Below are positions 61,624 to 64,000 of a stretch of 64,000 bases of DNA, one piece after another. Position numbers and translations under genes: made by a program. Positions within the stretch are counted from its first letter, which is position 1, and each line of letters opens with the position of its first letter. The notes below the pieces were generated by a model. The model saw only the letters and a program-made list of their open reading frames with translations. It did not search any database and was not told the DNA's origin. The DNA is taken from the NCBI GenBank assembly GCA_016744795.1, contig JADGDR010000002.1, positions 112,548-176,547 of the forward strand, read 5' to 3'. The stretch is from Sulfurospirillum sp. (GTDB lineage Bacteria; Campylobacterota; Campylobacteria; Campylobacterales; Sulfurospirillaceae).

Positions 61624-64000
61624 AGTAGAAGAGGGAGCTGGTGGTGAGGGTCAATATAATGCACCAGTAGTAGCTGTTGGAAATGTATTGGCAAACGATG
61701 CAGATGATGGTTTACCAAATCCTGCTGGTGATTTAGATGTTGTGAATGTGATTTCAAGTAATACAACAAATACGTATACAGTAGATGTAGATGGAAACTT
61801 TGTTCTTGTTGGAGAATACGGAACACTTATTCTAAATCCAGAAACAGGAGCGTATACATATACTGTAGATGATAATAATCCAATAGTAGATGAATTAAAT
61901 ATAAATGATACACTACCAGAAATCTTTACATATACTGTAAGTGATGGAGATAAAACAGATACTGCAAATTTAAAAATAACTATAAATGGTTCTAATGACG
62001 CTCCTGTCGCGGTTGATGATAGAACAGGAAGCAGCGTAGCTGTGTTTGATAATGGCTCTTATGTAGATACAAGTGGAGGACATGGTGCTGAATCAGATAA
62101 TGTACAAGCAACACTCACTTCACAAGGACACTCCGTTTCAACATTTATAGATGATAGTGCTAGTGGTTTTGATACTGCTTTATCAAATGTTAGTGTACTT
62201 GTAATGCCAGAAACCGAATATGGTAGTTATGCTGGTTTACCAACAGGGGCTAAAGGAAGTATTATAGACTTTGTAAATGATGGCGGAACATTAGTTATCA
62301 ATAGTTCATATGATGATTATGATACTTCATTTTTAAATGAGCTATTTGGTTGGTCATTGACTAATGGTGATACTTTTTATTCAAATGGTGGACATCCTTT
62401 TAGCCAAACTTCTGACGCTATTGGCACTCAATACGAAGGTGCTTCAAGTACATTACCAGACAATGATGGAACATATACAATTGATACAAATTCACTACCA
62501 GCAGGAGCATTAAACTTATACGCAGATGATAGCGGAAATACTGCTATGTTTAGCGTAGAAGTTGGTGGAGGAACAGTTGTTTTCTTAGCATATGATTGGT
62601 TCGACGCAGCACCAGTTGGATCTTTAGATGGAGGTTGGTTAGAAATTCTTGATATGGCAGTTTTAACTGAGGCAGCTTCTGGTAATAACGCAGTAGAAGA
62701 AGGAACAGCTGGAGATGAAGGTATATATGACGTATCAGTAGCAGCAGTAGGAAATGTTTTAAATAATGATACAGATGTAGATAATGACCAACTTAGTGTC
62801 GTTAATGTAGATGGAACAGTGGTTTCAGGAGAATACACAAGTATAGTTGGAAAATATGGAATATTGACAATGCACTCTGATGGTAGTTTTTCTTATAGTG
62901 CAAATGATGATAATCTTGATGTAGATGGGTTAGATATAGGTGAGCAATTGACTGATAGTTTTATTTACACGGTAAGTGACAACGAAGAGTTTGGAGCAAA
63001 AACAGATACTGCTAATTTAACTATTACTATTGAAGGTACAAATGATGCACCAACCTTATCAATAAATACTGGAAGTGACTCAAATGATGTAGTTTACGAA
63101 TCAGGTTTGGATAATAATGAGTATACAGGAACTCAAATAGCTCCAACACAAACAACAGCAGAAGGAACATTTACTATAGGTGATGTAGATGGTTTAGATG
63201 ATATCTCTTCTATCACTATAGCTAATGATACTTTTGCAGTAACTATTGATGATAATTTTGATGGACTAGTTGGTAAAACTATTGATACAAATTATGGAAC
63301 AGTGACTATAAATAATTACGAAAATGGTGTGTTTAGTTATACTTATCAACTAACAACTCCAGTATCAAATGTGGCTCCAATAGATGGAGAAATTGGTCAA
63401 GATAGTTTTCTTATAAAAGTTAGTGATGAAAGTAAATATGCTGAAGCAACAGTAACTATAAATATTGATGATGATGTTCCAGTAGTAGATTCAACACAAA
63501 ACGATACTGTTTACTTAGACGATGATACTTTAGCTACAGATAGTGACAATAATGTTCTAGCTGTAGACTTTGGAGCAGATGGAGCAGGAAGTGTTGCATT
63601 AACAGGAATTACAGGAGTAGCTGATGGTTTAGGATTAACTTCTAGCGTTGATGCAAATACTGGAGTAATGACAGTTTCTCAAAATGGTTCAGCTGTTATG
63701 ACAGTAACAATAGTTACACAGACTGATGGAACATATACATATGATGTTGACCAAACAGCAGCAATCAAACATCCAGATGGAACAACAGAAGATAATATAG
63801 ATTTCAAAGTTAACTATAAAGTAACAGATGGTGATGGTGATAGCGCAACTGGTTCATTTAAAGTTGATGTTGATGATTCATTACCAACAGCAGGAACTGA
63901 GAACGATACTGTTTACTTAGACGATGATACTTTAGCTACAGATAGTGACAATAATGTTCTAGCTGTAGACTTTGGAGCAGATGGAGCAGGAAGTGTTGCA
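61133..64000 (+). CDS. Large LapA-like adhesin 2, 3' end beyond window
   Basis: The frame is open from ATG 61133 to the right edge (956 codons seen). Residues 1-163 are identical to adhesin 1. A VCBS-like domain follows (about 164-295), then a non-adhesin domain at about 301-519 resembling a flavodoxin/class I glutamine-amidotransferase-like fold (VSVLVMPETEYG; IIDFVNDGGTLVI). More VCBS-like domains follow, with GTNDAPT at about 640. A repeat with period 402 bases begins at 63500. Such repeat arrays are typical of very large adhesins secreted by type I systems. The C-terminal signal is off the window. Confidence 0.9.
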   Translation, partial: MAAVGTVKELSGEAQAVGIDGSTRALVLGDVINEGEVISTIGANSSVKISFNNGKELALGGDEKSLMDDSVVSSEVVADSDVTAIQEALLAGESLPDEATATGQDSPDGTGGINEAYTAERTDGRGDVNSYNLGTERGVAGNLDGNQNDQTNQAPEAVDDVGVAVEEGAGGEGQYNAPVVAVGNVLANDADDGLPNPAGDLDVVNVISSNTTNTYTVDVDGNFVLVGEYGTLILNPETGAYTYTVDDNNPIVDELNINDTLPEIFTYTVSDGDKTDTANLKITINGSNDAPVAVDDRTGSSVAVFDNGSYVDTSGGHGAESDNVQATLTSQGHSVSTFIDDSASGFDTALSNVSVLVMPETEYGSYAGLPTGAKGSIIDFVNDGGTLVINSSYDDYDTSFLNELFGWSLTNGDTFYSNGGHPFSQTSDAIGTQYEGASSTLPDNDGTYTIDTNSLPAGALNLYADDSGNTAMFSVEVGGGTVVFLAYDWFDAAPVGSLDGGWLEILDMAVLTEAASGNNAVEEGTAGDEGIYDVSVAAVGNVLNNDTDVDNDQLSVVNVDGTVVSGEYTSIVGKYGILTMHSDGSFSYSANDDNLDVDGLDIGEQLTDSFIYTVSDNEEFGAKTDTANLTITIEGTNDAPTLSINTGSDSNDVVYESGLDNNEYTGTQIAPTQTTAEGTFTIGDVDGLDDISSITIANDTFAVTIDDNFDGLVGKTIDTNYGTVTINNYENGVFSYTYQLTTPVSNVAPIDGEIGQDSFLIKVSDESKYAEATVTINIDDDVPVVDSTQNDTVYLDDDTLATDSDNNVLAVDFGADGAGSVALTGITGVADGLGLTSSVDANTGVMTVSQNGSAVMTVTIVTQTDGTYTYDVDQTAAIKHPDGTTEDNIDFKVNYKVTDGDGDSATGSFKVDVDDSLPTAGTENDTVYLDDDTLATDSDNNVLAVDFGADGAGSVA
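63500..64000 (+). repeat. Start of a 402-bp tandem repeat array in adhesin 2
   Basis: The 99 bases at 63902-64000 are identical to 63500-63598. Offset 402 bases equals 134 codons, so the repeat keeps frame and encodes NDTVYLDDDTLATDSDNNVL. Only one full unit and the start of the second are in view; more copies are likely to the right. Confidence 0.9.

Overview
The window is strongly AT-rich, gene-dense bacterial DNA from a motile Gram-negative of the Campylobacterota (former Epsilonproteobacteria), most like a free-living Sulfurimonas-type organism. The grounds are gene order and family content: the run glmU-coaBC-(conserved unknown)-uppS-prepilin peptidase beside motAB-fliP is, as I recall, the order seen in Campylobacter; flagellar genes carry sigma28 and sigma54 promoters of the epsilon type; a NosD-like protein hints at denitrification. 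The species assignment is inference. No intergenic gap exceeds 300 bases, and I see no insertion sequence, prophage, integrase or CRISPR array.

Layout. 1-2143: end of flgN and flgK. 2143-6670: peptide-type ABC permease, a TIGR02757 protein, ATP synthase subunit a (atpB) with a small membrane protein, a ThiE-like protein and gatB. 6675-12835: voltage-sensor-type K+ channel with RCK domain, a second soluble RCK protein, gpsA, nagZ, a dihydroorotase homologue lacking its metal ligands, and a MEMO1-type protein. 12843-18871: a likely envelope-modification operon (phosphoethanolamine transferase, diacylglycerol kinase, LTA-synthase-like sulfatase, two-component pair). 19034-20251: NosD-like protein. 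20235-26589 (minus strand): truA, lptF/G-like permease, prepilin peptidase, uppS, a conserved unknown, coaBC, glmU. 26738-29031: motA, motB, fliP. 29034-31714: a metal (probably zinc) locus with a DUF1007-NicO fusion, a ZnuA-like binding protein and a Fur-family regulator behind paired operators. 31705-37013: an orphan gene with a sigma28-like promoter, an amino-acid ABC permease and binding protein without an ATPase gene, a GGDEF-domain remnant, a YgiQ-type radical SAM protein and an MFS transporter. 37060-40595: four tandem MORN-repeat lipoproteins, the last frameshifted. 40619-44078: Sel1-like protein, hrpB, tRNA-Leu(CAA), HU. 44262-49599: an unusually long flgL and ftsK. 49596-64000: a biofilm/adhesin locus with a two-component pair, a complete type I secretion system (TolC, ABC, HlyD), a LuxR-type regulator, and two large LapA-like adhesins, the second running off the right edge.

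The most striking signals are these. (1) The palindrome TACATGTA (usually TTTACATGTAAA) occurs at least 34 times in 64 kb, in genes, gene ends and intergenic DNA, roughly ten times more often than composition predicts. (2) A 565-bp perfect direct repeat gives the two adhesin genes the same promoter-proximal DNA and the same first 163 residues while the rest of the proteins differ. (3) Four MORN-repeat lipoprotein genes stand in series with overlapping starts, the fourth broken by one missing T. (4) A direct-repeat element is shared by the secretion-operon promoter and the first adhesin promoter but is absent upstream of the second adhesin.
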